DNA of 32,783 bases from IMG/VR virus record IMGVR_UViG_3300042450_000134, positions 1-32,783 of that record; one strand, 5' to 3'. A program made the translations under genes and the position numbers. Within the stretch, counting starts at the first letter, position 1, and each line of letters starts with the position of its first letter. Source of the DNA: a virus. The notes beneath the pieces were generated by a model. The model was not told the origin of the DNA and did not search any database. It saw only the letters and a program-made list of their open reading frames with translations. Positions 16,255-23,824 of the stretch are shown here, in pieces.

Positions 16255-18357
16255 CTATTGCATGGGTTGGATCAGCGGATTTGCTCCTTCGCTTATGTCT
16301 TGGATGCCAAATTGAGCGTATGCGGCTTGCTCTTGGTTCATCTTTTCAATCTCCATTAGCAGCTGGTCAGGCGGCATTCTGGCAATTAACATTTTGACCA
16401 GTGCCTCAATCTCAGTCCTGTTTTGCGTGGTAACCCGACGAATATTCTCATTGTTGACGCGAGCCTCTGCGATTGTTTCGGTGTTATGCGCCCGTGCAGT
16501 CACATCCATCAGCTTGCGCTTGGTTTCGCCTTCATCTTTCAGCTGCGCCACTTGCATACGGTTATTAATCTCCAGCTGGGCGGCTTGGAGTTGTTGCTGC
16601 ATTTGTTCCAGTTGTTGCTGCTGCTGGGCAAGCTGCATCTGAACCTGGGGCGGTATGTCTGACTTCTCGTCAATCTGCGCCATTGGGTTTCTAGCGGCCA
16701 GCCGGTCAGCAATAACGTCAGCACCAGGGAAGTCCATGTTCCTGAACACCAGATCGCCAGCTAGGTCAAACAGTTCTTTGTTGCCAGTCAGTAGGGGCAT
16801 CATGGCTTCCACGGCCTGCTGGCGCTTGGATTGGAAGCCTGGCCCAGTGTCCATCACAACGTCATACTCGCCCACGGTCACATCGTTCAGCACTTCGCCC
16901 ACCGCGGTTTGTTCGTTGATGGTGGTCATGTCAGGTTGTCCATCGCTGCCAATAATTCGCATCACCCGCTGAGTGTCGTAAATCTTGGGGATCAGATCCA
17001 GCAGAATCTTGCCCGTATGCTTGATGCTGCGGGTCAAGTTGTCGTAGAAATGGAAGTTGCTCAGATCCGTCTGGTTCTGCTGGCCTTGAAGCGCTTTGCC
17101 GCTGATGTTGCCGCTTGGTAGTTGGTTGGGGTCTAGGATACCCAGCACCATCTGTAAATCAGTGTTGATTGCATTTGCAGCGTCCATGATGCCAGCAGGC
17201 GGTGATTCGGGCTGTAGGCGCACTGGAACAGGGGCAGGCTGTCCTTCTATGTCTTTCTGCTTGTAACGCAGCACAGGGCTGCTTTTGATGTTTGCCAATG
17301 CCCATTCGTTCTCGTGGCCTTCGTCCTGGCCTTCAGCAAGCAGCCATTTGGCTTTAGGCGCCAGGGCAATGCTCTCGGTCATGCTGGTGCGCCAGAAGTT
17401 GTACATCCGCTGGGGGTCTTTGGCAAACCGTACCAGGCCATACTTCTTGCGCTTGTCATCAACAATCACTTGAGCGCCGTACACCGGAACAATGGGAATG
17501 TACTTACCGTCCCAAGTCTTTTCTTCTAAGATCTCCAGTGCAGTCATCTTGCACCATTTCACTGCCCTGCGGAAACTCTCGCGGGTATCTACTACCGTCA
17601 ATCCAGCTGCGGCCACTCGCTCAAGGAATCGGTCAGAGTCAGCAAACCCGCTGGAACCATCACTTAGCAGGTACAGCTTGGCCTTTTCGCGGGTAACGTA
17701 AAAGAATTCAGCAATGCGGATGTCTTCCTTAGTCACCCAGCTGGCTGAGTTGTCACCCGTGCTGCGGTGCGTGAAGTTAGCCCCATCGTCAGCATCTGGG
17801 TACATTTCCTTGAAAACCGTCTTGCTTAACAGTGTGGTGACAAGGCAACGCTCCGCATCTGAACCGTCTGGTCTTACGCTATTAGGGTCAAAGTAAACCG
17901 TGAACGGGTTATCAATGGCGTCAATGTAAATTTCTTGGTCGAACGAATCTTCGCTGACATACTTAGTATTGATGCGCCAGTAACCCCAACCCATTCGGAC
18001 AGCGTAGTCAAAAGCGGTGTCGTAGGCAGTGTCAGCGTTGCTGTTGACCTCAATGTGACGAGTAATGCCTTCCAGCACTTGGGCAATCTTGTAATCAGCC
18101 AAGTTGTTGACAGGATGCACCTTGATGCGGGGACGCTGCTGGCGTTGCTGGTTGGTCACCTGGCGCACATAAGCATCAATTTTGTTGATGGTCAGGCATG
18201 GCCTAGCCTCAAGGTTCCTGCTGTTCTGAATCTCTACAGGCCACTGGTCACCCGCGGCAAACCGTATGTCTTGCAGGGCTTCGCTGCGGTTGGTGCTGTC
18301 GCTGTCGTTCACCAGCTGCCAAAACTTGATGGCTTCGTCAATCCGTGGGTCATTCAT
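16255..18357 (-). CDS. Portal protein, P22 gp1 family
   Basis: 700 residues, close to P22 gp1 (725). The N-terminus MNDPRIDEAIKFWQLVND, then NRSEALQDIRFAAGDQW, then RPCLTINKIDAYVRQV is diagnostic of P22-like portals, followed by QRPRIKVHPVN and the GWGYWRI motif. The C-terminal ~130 residues are a long Gln-rich helix (QMQLAQQQQQLEQMQQQL), matching the barrel/tube part of the portal. I chose the ATG preceded by GAGGA at 6 nt, not the TTG two codons upstream. It forms the dodecameric DNA gate at one capsid vertex. Confidence 0.93.
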   Translation of the reverse strand: MNDPRIDEAIKFWQLVNDSDSTNRSEALQDIRFAAGDQWPVEIQNSRNLEARPCLTINKIDAYVRQVTNQQRQQRPRIKVHPVNNLADYKIAQVLEGITRHIEVNSNADTAYDTAFDYAVRMGWGYWRINTKYVSEDSFDQEIYIDAIDNPFTVYFDPNSVRPDGSDAERCLVTTLLSKTVFKEMYPDADDGANFTHRSTGDNSASWVTKEDIRIAEFFYVTREKAKLYLLSDGSSGFADSDRFLERVAAAGLTVVDTRESFRRAVKWCKMTALEILEEKTWDGKYIPIVPVYGAQVIVDDKRKKYGLVRFAKDPQRMYNFWRTSMTESIALAPKAKWLLAEGQDEGHENEWALANIKSSPVLRYKQKDIEGQPAPVPVRLQPESPPAGIMDAANAINTDLQMVLGILDPNQLPSGNISGKALQGQQNQTDLSNFHFYDNLTRSIKHTGKILLDLIPKIYDTQRVMRIIGSDGQPDMTTINEQTAVGEVLNDVTVGEYDVVMDTGPGFQSKRQQAVEAMMPLLTGNKELFDLAGDLVFRNMDFPGADVIADRLAARNPMAQIDEKSDIPPQVQMQLAQQQQQLEQMQQQLQAAQLEINNRMQVAQLKDEGETKRKLMDVTARAHNTETIAEARVNNENIRRVTTQNRTEIEALVKMLIARMPPDQLLMEIEKMNQEQAAYAQFGIQDISEGANPLIQPMQ

Positions 18358-18366
18358 GGTCAATCC

Positions 18367-19626
18367 TCAATTCATCCAGCTGCCTGCGGCCTCGGCAATG
18401 GCTTTTGGTTTGCGCTTGTGCGGTTCCCGAATCATAAGCCCAATGTATCTAAAGGCATCAGCGCCGTGGCTGTAGTGGTCGTGCAGGGGGTTTCTGCTGA
18501 ACTGTCCGGTGTCTGGGTCTACTTCGTAACGGTAGTGCCGCAAACAGGCTAACCCATCAGCTGCGTGTTCTCGGTCAAAGTAACAATTGGGAAATATTGT
18601 CCTGGCAGCGTTGATACTGTCCACCACAGGAACCCGCGGTAATATCTCTGTTTTGTACCCTGCCGCCCGGACAATATCGTCAATGCTGCGGCCAGATGCT
18701 GCCAGTGTCTTGTTCTCAGCGTCATGCGGTAGCCATACCTTGTCGTAGTGGTAACCATAGGTCTGCATGGTTGCCAAGTAATAGCTGATGGTCTTCTGGC
18801 TGTCCTCAATGTAGCGAATAAGCCTTGTTTCCATGCCTACGAACTGCAAGAACCATATGGCAGTGCTATCAGACCAACCAAGGTCAAAAACAGCGTGGAC
18901 AGGCTTTGTAGCGTCAAATGGAACCCGGCAGATGCGTCCATCCTTTTCGGCCTGCTGCATTTCCTTGGCAAAGATGGCCCCGTCTACCGTTTGGCGGCAT
19001 AGACCTTCCCAGACTTGGTTATACGATTCCTCATCCCTTTGCTTGAGCGAATCCTTTTCCAACCGTAGCGTTTCGGGAAACCAAGGGTTGTCTGACCAGT
19101 TAACCTTGATCTGGATGCAGTCATCAGGCGGCTTGACCACAAAGCGCTGGTAAGTCTCGTCTGTCTCCAACTCGGGATTAAAGCTAACCCATATCTCGCT
19201 GCCTTCTTTGCGGATGGTTGGAATCAACACGTTCCAAGACAGGCGGCTGACCGTGCTTCCCTCCTCAACCCAACAAATATCAACTCCTTCAAAACTTTTT
19301 ATGTTGCTGATGTTGTTCTTCAGACCAGCGAATGCAAACTCAGTGCCGTTTGCGCCTTTTATGTTGGCCTGGGTAATCTCGTAGAAGCTGTGTAGGTTCA
19401 AAGCCTCAATCTGGTCGCATAGGAGCTTGTGTACGCTGTCTTTGATGCTGGTCTGGTACTCACGGGCGCAGAGTATGCGGATTGGCTCCTTGGCCCCTTT
19501 AATCAGCAATGCCCTAGCTATCCCCCAAGACTTAGCACCGCCCCTGCCGCCGTAACAAACCTTGTACCGACTGCGCTGGAACAGGCTTTGCAGCTTGAGA
19601 GGGAACTCTGCTTTGACTTCAGTCAT
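18367..19626 (-). CDS. Terminase large subunit
   Basis: 419 residues. Walker A is GGRGGAKS (26-33). Walker B is VDICWVEE (115-122), with the catalytic Glu. The coupling motif VSFNP lies at 147-151. The RNase H-like nuclease follows with Asp248 (HAVFDLGW) and the terminal Asp390 in HGADAFRY. This is the PBSX/Sf6-like (Terminase_3) arrangement. It pumps DNA into the procapsid and cuts by headful. The chosen ATG overlaps the small-subunit stop by 8 nt; a TTG four codons upstream is less likely. Confidence 0.93.
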   Translation of the reverse strand: MTEVKAEFPLKLQSLFQRSRYKVCYGGRGGAKSWGIARALLIKGAKEPIRILCAREYQTSIKDSVHKLLCDQIEALNLHSFYEITQANIKGANGTEFAFAGLKNNISNIKSFEGVDICWVEEGSTVSRLSWNVLIPTIRKEGSEIWVSFNPELETDETYQRFVVKPPDDCIQIKVNWSDNPWFPETLRLEKDSLKQRDEESYNQVWEGLCRQTVDGAIFAKEMQQAEKDGRICRVPFDATKPVHAVFDLGWSDSTAIWFLQFVGMETRLIRYIEDSQKTISYYLATMQTYGYHYDKVWLPHDAENKTLAASGRSIDDIVRAAGYKTEILPRVPVVDSINAARTIFPNCYFDREHAADGLACLRHYRYEVDPDTGQFSRNPLHDHYSHGADAFRYIGLMIREPHKRKPKAIAEAAGSWMN

Positions 19627-19954
19627 TAGGCTTGACAAAGGTTACCTGGATACCTTGGAGCGCTTCACCGTCTTTGCCGGTTATCTCTTGCTTAACAGTC
19701 TCGGCCCATCGCAGCTGCGTCTTCGTCCACCAGATCAGTGCCGTGGTGTCGCCGCTGGTTGCCTTGTCAAACAGTGTCCTGGCTATCTGCCCATTTGCTT
19801 TGGCTTTGCCCAGGTCTAACTCAGTGCGGTAGTGCTTGCGGAGCGTCTTATCGTCTATCCCAACCAGAATAGCTATCTGCTCATGCGGCAAGCCTAACCC
19901 GCTGGTGTTCTCAACCAGGCGTTGCATTTCGGGGGTAACTTCATGCTCAATCAT
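19619..19954 (-). CDS. Terminase small subunit
   Basis: 111 residues. A helix-turn-helix lies at ~22-45 (GLPHEQIAILVGIDDKTLRK), followed by a helical oligomerisation region (LGKAKANGQIARTLFDKATS, then WWTKTQLRWAE). This is the usual layout of small terminases that recognise the pac site. It is coupled to the large subunit. The 81 nt upstream carry the divergent operator/promoter of a plus-strand gene. No convincing minus-strand promoter was found there, so transcription probably comes from upstream. Confidence 0.83.
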   Translation of the reverse strand: MIEHEVTPEMQRLVENTSGLGLPHEQIAILVGIDDKTLRKHYRTELDLGKAKANGQIARTLFDKATSGDTTALIWWTKTQLRWAETVKQEITGKDGEALQGIQVTFVKPND

Positions 19955-20000
19955 TTTATATAGGGGAAATGTGATTGCACTTGCTGCTCTTTAATTGTCG

Positions 20001-20029
20001 TTGACGTTTAGCTGGCTAAACTATACAAT
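20001..20029 (+). promoter_or_regulatory. Strong sigma70-like promoter for the lone plus-strand gene
   Basis: TTGACG (20001-20006) and TACAAT (20024-20029) are separated by exactly 17 nt; each hexamer matches consensus at 5 of 6 positions. With a 6-nt discriminator the transcript would start at the A of the ATG at 20036. The spacer is filled by a perfect 16-bp palindrome, so the promoter is probably repressible. Confidence 0.72.
20006..20021. promoter_or_regulatory. Operator O3, perfect 16-bp palindrome
   Basis: GTTTAGC-TG-GCTAAAC is a perfect palindrome placed between the -35 and -10 of the plus-strand promoter. Its core AGCTGGCT is shared with two palindromes in the early control region (27134-27145 and 27214-27225). 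It is therefore probably bound by the same regulator. Confidence 0.72.
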
Positions 20030-20035
20030 GTGGAA

Positions 20036-20242
20036 ATGACACTATCGCCAATCGTCAACACAGACGTAAAAATTCCAGCCAAGATGCTTGAAGCGCTTAC
20101 CTTGCATGAGATGCGGTGCGTTGTCACTGGCGTTGAGTCTGTTACGCAAGAGTCGGTTAAAGCATTCCTGCTTGAGCGATATGGGGCAAAGTTAGCAAAC
20201 AATTTCAAACCTAAATTCTTGTTCAGTAGCCAAGCTGTCTAA
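20036..20242 (+). CDS. Lone plus-strand 68-residue protein, possible regulator
   Basis: This is the only plus-strand gene inside the long minus-strand late block. It contains a short helical region (IPAKMLEALTLHEMRCV), a strand-turn and a second helical region (TQESVKAFLLERYGAKLANN), and ends with a basic/hydrophobic tail. No known domain was recognised; a small DNA-binding or antagonist protein is possible. There is no usable SD (GGA is only 2 nt from the ATG). The promoter geometry predicts an mRNA starting at the ATG; a GTG two codons earlier is the alternative start. Its 3' end overlaps the convergent 446-codon gene by 20 nt. A real promoter with an operator supports the gene. Confidence 0.6.
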   Translation: MTLSPIVNTDVKIPAKMLEALTLHEMRCVVTGVESVTQESVKAFLLERYGAKLANNFKPKFLFSSQAV

Positions 20243-21563
20243 GCATTTTTTCGGTGATCACGCCAGCGTACGGCTTCATTGAGATTGATCTCATATCGGC
20301 GTCACTAGGCATCCTTGGGTCAGAAATGTTCCGTGCTTTGGCGTACTCAGGCAGCATTTCAAAGATGCTGGTGTCTTTGCTTACAGTTCCAATGCCTCGG
20401 CCTGGTACGCCACTTGGGTAAGCAGGATGACCAGATTCTGTGATGATTGGCTTACCAGCATATATCTCACCGACATTCATAATGCCACCTTGACGGGCTT
20501 CTAACTGTGCTGGGTCTGATATTGCTAACCGTGCGCTTCCAATATTTAAACCGCCTTCATCACGAAATTTCTTGTCCATCTTGTCTTTGATGGCTTTACG
20601 GGTCAAATCTGGCATTTGCCTAAATTGATCAACGCTTGCGGGATTAGATACACCCGCCCAATCAGGGATGTATTGCTTTATCATTTTGTCTAATTGCTTT
20701 TTTTGCATCTTGCCCATAGACGCATCAGCATAAGCCAACATGGTTTCGCCTGTCATTTGGGCAAAATCACCACCAGTGGGAGCCATGCGATATGGCAAAT
20801 ACAACGGGTCTTGCCCTGTTGCAGCCTTAATTTCATCAGCGTATTTCATCAACACTTTTGCTGGTTGCTTGCCAGATGCCCAAACTTGCCCAGGGTTGTT
20901 GAACATATAGTCCTGTCCACCAAGCAACTCTACTGGCCTGTTGAACTGTACATTGTCAACTCCAACCAATTTGCCACCAGCTGCCGTGCGATCAGCCATG
21001 CTTGTAATAAATGGCCTGCCTTCAAAGTCAGCTAACGAAACTGTAGGCGCATTTACCGCACCAGGATTCAATTGAACATCCCGAGTCATGGCCTGCATCC
21101 TGGCTTGCTCATTTACCCGCGGATCGTATCTTGGATCAAAAGCACCAAACCCGCTACGGCCAGCTGGTGGTAACGCATAGCTTTCCGCACCCCTGCTCAT
21201 GCCTTGCAGCATCTCAGCGCCCATACCGCCACGTTCCATGATCTGAGGTACAGCACGTTCTGCAAAGCGTTCACCGGCTCGTCCTACAGCCATAGCGCCT
21301 GTCTTGGCAGGGCCAAAGAAGGGCAACATTTGTAACGCAGTGCCCACTGGAAACCCAATCTGAGCGCCTTGCCTGACTCGGGCGGTGTTTGGGTCTAACA
21401 CGCTGCCGCCCATCTCGTCTGGTGCCATGCCCATCAGCCCACCCAGACCACCATAGACCTCGGGGTATTGTTCGCGCAAGGATGGCTGTGCTGGGCGTTG
21501 CAACATTTTTGCGCCCATAACGCTGCGGTTGGGCAAAAACGTACTCAGGCGGTTGTCAGCCAT
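20223..21563 (-). CDS. Large uncharacterised protein upstream of terminase
   Basis: 446 residues. Residues ~1-50 are basic/Pro-rich, followed by a Gly/Met/Ala-rich stretch (~40-130). Around 175-260 there is a domain-like segment (LADFEGRPFITSMADRT, then GVDNVQFNRPVELLGGQDYM, then GQVWASG). The C-terminal half is charged and helical (MGKMQKKQLDKMIKQYIPDW). Glycine-rich N-termini with a globular core occur in phage internal virion or polyvalent proteins, but no catalytic motif was identified. It is coupled to the preceding gene by an 8-nt overlap. Function unknown. Confidence 0.75.
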   Translation of the reverse strand: MADNRLSTFLPNRSVMGAKMLQRPAQPSLREQYPEVYGGLGGLMGMAPDEMGGSVLDPNTARVRQGAQIGFPVGTALQMLPFFGPAKTGAMAVGRAGERFAERAVPQIMERGGMGAEMLQGMSRGAESYALPPAGRSGFGAFDPRYDPRVNEQARMQAMTRDVQLNPGAVNAPTVSLADFEGRPFITSMADRTAAGGKLVGVDNVQFNRPVELLGGQDYMFNNPGQVWASGKQPAKVLMKYADEIKAATGQDPLYLPYRMAPTGGDFAQMTGETMLAYADASMGKMQKKQLDKMIKQYIPDWAGVSNPASVDQFRQMPDLTRKAIKDKMDKKFRDEGGLNIGSARLAISDPAQLEARQGGIMNVGEIYAGKPIITESGHPAYPSGVPGRGIGTVSKDTSIFEMLPEYAKARNISDPRMPSDADMRSISMKPYAGVITEKMLRQLGY

Positions 21564-22314
21564 GATTCTTGAAGAAATTGTTTACTTGTTTCTTTGATAC
21601 TTTGCGCTGGTTGATGTTTTCCAGCATCTTAATGCCGTACTTCTTTACAGCATCTTTTTTGATGACGTACTCGCCATCTTTCAAGCCACCGTAGCCATCG
21701 TCCTTGCCTGGGCCTGGTTGGATCAAGTCTTTCAGCTTTACCTTGCCACCGTCGGAATAACCCATATTAGCAGCATCAGCAGGGCTGCCGCCACTCTCGC
21801 CAGTGCCAACGTTACCGCCAAAACCGCCACCAAAACCAACAGCAGAATCGCCAAAAGTACCCATGCCAGCAGCTGCATCGCCGTACAAGCCTGTTTGACC
21901 TGTATTAAATTGGCTTTGTAATCCTGTATCCGTTGAAACGCCAGACATACCCGGACTAACTATGCCGCCGCTGGGTAAACTGCTTTCTTTGCCAAAGTTC
22001 CTAAACCCTGAGTACGCCATTGGGCCTTGAGCAATTGATTGCTGTTCGCGTACAAAGGCAGGCTGTAAAGCGTTTTGCAACATTCCGTAGCTAGTCATTC
22101 CAAAGAGTTTCTGTCCTGCTTGAGTAATTGCCGCCATCATTGGGTTTTGCCCGTAATAAGCGGCTTTGTCCTCATTTGACATAGTATCAAACTGCGGGTT
22201 TGAACTAACGCCCTGATAACCACCACCGCCCATCTGTTGCTGTTGCTGCTGAAACAGGCGAATATCCCTGCTGGCAGGTAGCATCTGGCTAATCAGGTTT
22301 TGGCCGGGGAACAT
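21556..22314 (-). CDS. Gly-rich virion-type protein with a C-terminal GEYVIKKDAV motif
   Basis: 252 residues. A Gln run (~22-27) and Gly/Ser/Met-rich low complexity (up to ~190) precede a compact C-terminal domain: SDGGKVKLKDLIQPGPGKDD, then LKDGEYVIKKDAVKKYG, then LENINQRK. This C-terminal pattern (PGPG..D....L.dGE.Vi...AV...G...L..iN) recurs at the ends of many phage tail/tape-measure-associated and internal proteins. TAATG coupling links it to the upstream beta-domain gene. Probably a minor virion or ejected protein. Confidence 0.72.
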   Translation of the reverse strand: MFPGQNLISQMLPASRDIRLFQQQQQQMGGGGYQGVSSNPQFDTMSNEDKAAYYGQNPMMAAITQAGQKLFGMTSYGMLQNALQPAFVREQQSIAQGPMAYSGFRNFGKESSLPSGGIVSPGMSGVSTDTGLQSQFNTGQTGLYGDAAAGMGTFGDSAVGFGGGFGGNVGTGESGGSPADAANMGYSDGGKVKLKDLIQPGPGKDDGYGGLKDGEYVIKKDAVKKYGIKMLENINQRKVSKKQVNNFFKNHG

Positions 22315-22727
22315 TAAACGTTGTGAATGATTGAAAAGTTGAGCACTACTGCCTCAGAGTATGAAGTAGCAGCAGTCAGGTTTCGCAGCGTAATCAAAGC
22401 AGAACCAGCAACCATGTAAGACACATAAACAACATACGCACCAGCGGCACTACCAGTGGTATTGCTTCCGACGTTCACAATCATTGTGTCCTTGGCGCTA
22501 ATCGTGCTGTTGGTCAGAACAAACGAAACGGCAGTGGCTCCAGCCAAAGCTGCGTTGTTCATCGTAATCTGACCGGCACTGGTGTTTGCAGTCACGCCGG
22601 TAGACTTGCTAGTCGCTTGCGTTACGGCAGTTTGAGCCGCTGCGCTATAGCCAAATTCTTGGCTTGCGTAGCAGGTAGTAAATTCAGGGTCGGAGTAAGC
22701 AACGCCTGTAGCGACTGAGTTTGACAT
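22314..22727 (-). CDS. Beta-domain structural protein, paralogue of the neck-module protein
   Basis: 137 residues. After ~25 residues the rest is one beta domain homologous to residues ~92-199 of the protein at 8287-8886. Shared positions include VTQATSKSTGVT, the FVLTNSTISAKD strand-loop and a final hydrophobic strand (AVVLNFSIIHNV). Predicted cytosolic or virion; no signal sequence. AAAGGA lies 7 nt upstream of the ATG. It may be a head decoration or surface-exposed Ig-like domain. Confidence 0.75.
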   Translation of the reverse strand: MSNSVATGVAYSDPEFTTCYASQEFGYSAAAQTAVTQATSKSTGVTANTSAGQITMNNAALAGATAVSFVLTNSTISAKDTMIVNVGSNTTGSAAGAYVVYVSYMVAGSALITLRNLTAATSYSEAVVLNFSIIHNV

Positions 22728-22739
22728 GATGTTTCCTTT

Positions 22740-23012
22740 TTAACAGTTCCAGTTTTTGAGGGATGCCTTTGCCCGTTCTGCTGGGCCTTTGGCGTTTTGC
22801 ACCACCCCTTCCATTCGCGCACAAAAGCTGGCTTTGCGGCCTGCATCTGCTTTGGTCTTGGGGTTGGGGGCTGGTGGTTTTAGATTTGAGTTGTTTGCTG
22901 CGTTGTAAGCTGCACGGCCAGCCGCAGTCATACCAGCCCCTTTTTCTACGGGGTTGTAGTTCTTGCCTTTACCTGTCGTGGTGTGGGCAATAGGTTTGTC
23001 GTGCTTTGCCAT
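22740..23012 (-). CDS. Small basic phage protein of the SFCARM type
   Basis: 90 residues, basic, with GMTAAGRAAYNAANNSNLKP followed by PNPKT, then RKASFCARMEGV and a C-terminal SLKNWNC. The order G.TA.GR..YN....NLK.P...PK..........SFCARM..........LK.W.C is a widespread small phage protein pattern (DUF6321-like, from memory). Two conserved Cys could coordinate metal or form a disulphide. Role unknown; many relatives lie near structural genes. The start overlaps the upstream stop as TAATG. Confidence 0.75.
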   Translation of the reverse strand: MAKHDKPIAHTTTGKGKNYNPVEKGAGMTAAGRAAYNAANNSNLKPPAPNPKTKADAGRKASFCARMEGVVQNAKGPAERAKASLKNWNC

Positions 23013-23176
23013 TATTTCTTAGCGGTTTTGGCACTGGCCTTAAACGCCGCGGCAGTAGGTGCGCCCTTGGCGCCTGGTGACCTCATGCGCTCTGGTGTCT
23101 TGCCAGCATCTTTTTGGCGCTCAATTCGCTCTTGCTTAGCGTGAATGTTGGCATACAGCCCTGGTTTATTCGCCAT
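23012..23176 (-). CDS. Small basic conserved-type phage protein (54 residues)
   Basis: 54 residues beginning MANKPGLYANIHAKQERIER and ending with an Ala/Lys-rich tail (FKASAKTAKK). The pattern KPGLY.NIHAKQ.RI....G..MR.PG.KGAPTA.AF is seen in many phages next to structural genes. The stop overlaps the next start (TAATG), and its start lies inside the end of the GroES-like gene (11-nt overlap). Highly basic and probably helical; function unknown. Confidence 0.75.
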   Translation of the reverse strand: MANKPGLYANIHAKQERIERQKDAGKTPERMRSPGAKGAPTAAAFKASAKTAKK

Positions 23177-23435
23177 CTTCATACTCCACTACTGCACAAA
23201 TGTCAGCTTCTTGAATGATTTGGTAATCCTGCCCATCTTCCGTTTGAGTCGGCCAGTTGAGATAGTCGCCGTTGCCGTACTTAATAAAGTCACCAACCGC
23301 CACATCCGTCACCAGTGGGCCTACAGCCACAATAGTGCCTTCGTTGAAAAATTCCTTGTTGTCAACGTAGATCAAGTCGCTTAATAGCCTCACCTGGGGT
23401 TTGACAACAACACGGTCACGCAGAGGTTTGAACAT
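23166..23435 (-). CDS. GroES-like co-chaperonin
   Basis: 89 residues. FKPLRDRVVVKP at residues 2-13 is the classic GroES opening. After the loop come FFNEGTIVAVGP, VAVGDFIKYGNGDY, and ADICAVVEYED at the end, reproducing the Cpn10 beta-barrel order. The mobile-loop region is short (RLLSDLIYVDNK) and lacks the usual GGI(V/L)L. GroES partners GroEL in folding. Phages such as T4 (gp31) encode versions that help coat folding, and this gene is among late genes. I prefer the internal ATG because it places the GroES motif at the N-terminus; a start 12 codons upstream is the alternative. Confidence 0.82.
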   Translation of the reverse strand: MFKPLRDRVVVKPQVRLLSDLIYVDNKEFFNEGTIVAVGPLVTDVAVGDFIKYGNGDYLNWPTQTEDGQDYQIIQEADICAVVEYEDGE

Positions 23436-23652
23436 TTTTACGCTCGTACTTTCGTTTGATTCGGGCAACAACTTGCGGTTTGATGGTGTCGGTCATTATG
23501 TCGTAAACAGGCACTTCTACAACTTTTCTGTTTTCAATTGCAGCAAATTGACCGCACCAATCAGTTCTTTGCTTGTTTTGCGTTTGTGGATATAACCGGC
23601 AGACGCCCATGATGGGCTGGTCTTGGAACATCCTGCAAGATCCACAATTCAT
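23416..23652 (-). CDS. Small Cys-rich putative zinc-binding protein
   Basis: 78 residues. CGSCRMF at 3-9, GVCRLYP near 16-22 and DWCGQF near 31-36 give four or five Cys arranged as a compact knuckle, followed by a basic C-terminal helix (ARIKRKYERKN). The order C..C..F...G.CR..P......WCG.(F/W) also occurs in the 70-residue protein at 25572-25784. A metal-bound fold is likely; the partner is unknown. It is linked to its neighbours by 4-nt and 20-nt overlaps. Confidence 0.75.
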   Translation of the reverse strand: MNCGSCRMFQDQPIMGVCRLYPQTQNKQRTDWCGQFAAIENRKVVEVPVYDIMTDTIKPQVVARIKRKYERKNVQTSA

Positions 23653-23822
23653 TGGCTGCTCTTGCGTCCGTGGTCGTAGCAGCTGCCGCCGTTGGATTTG
23701 CCGCCGCTGAAGTTCATTGGCGCTGGCGCTTTGGCCTTCATCATAGGCTGGGCCATTGGCTGCATTGGTGCTTTCTCAGCTTTTGGCTCCATCTTTTCCA
23801 TCTTTTCCATTTTGCTATCCAT
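23649..23822 (-). CDS. Met/Lys-rich small protein with SCYDHGRKS tail
   Basis: 57 residues. An alternating Met-Glu-Lys N-terminus (MDSKMEKMEKMEPK) is followed by a Met/Pro/Ala linker (MQPMAQPMMKAKAPAPM) and a Gly/Ser tail with one Cys (NFSGGKSNGGSCYDHGRK). The SD GGAG is well placed. The stop overlaps the next ATG, which makes expression convincing despite the low-complexity sequence. Function unknown; the Met/Cys/His content could bind metal, which is of interest beside the ferritin-like gene. Confidence 0.7.
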   Translation of the reverse strand: MDSKMEKMEKMEPKAEKAPMQPMAQPMMKAKAPAPMNFSGGKSNGGSCYDHGRKSSQ

Positions 23823-23824
23823 GT

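Noticed and set aside
17739-17746. Further copy of the operator core AGCTGGCT inside portal
   Set aside because: It lies in coding sequence, lacks the flanking A/T palindrome and has no promoter beside it. A similar chance match (AGCCAGCT) is at 3581-3588.
17935-18552. Long plus-strand reading frame (205 codons) opposite portal and terminase
   Set aside because: It is antisense to two confidently identified genes, has no ribosome site and shows no recognisable domain; a shadow.
19955-20035. Minus-strand promoter for terS in the divergent region
   Set aside because: No pair of hexamers with 16-18 nt spacing was found on the minus strand; transcription from upstream is more likely.
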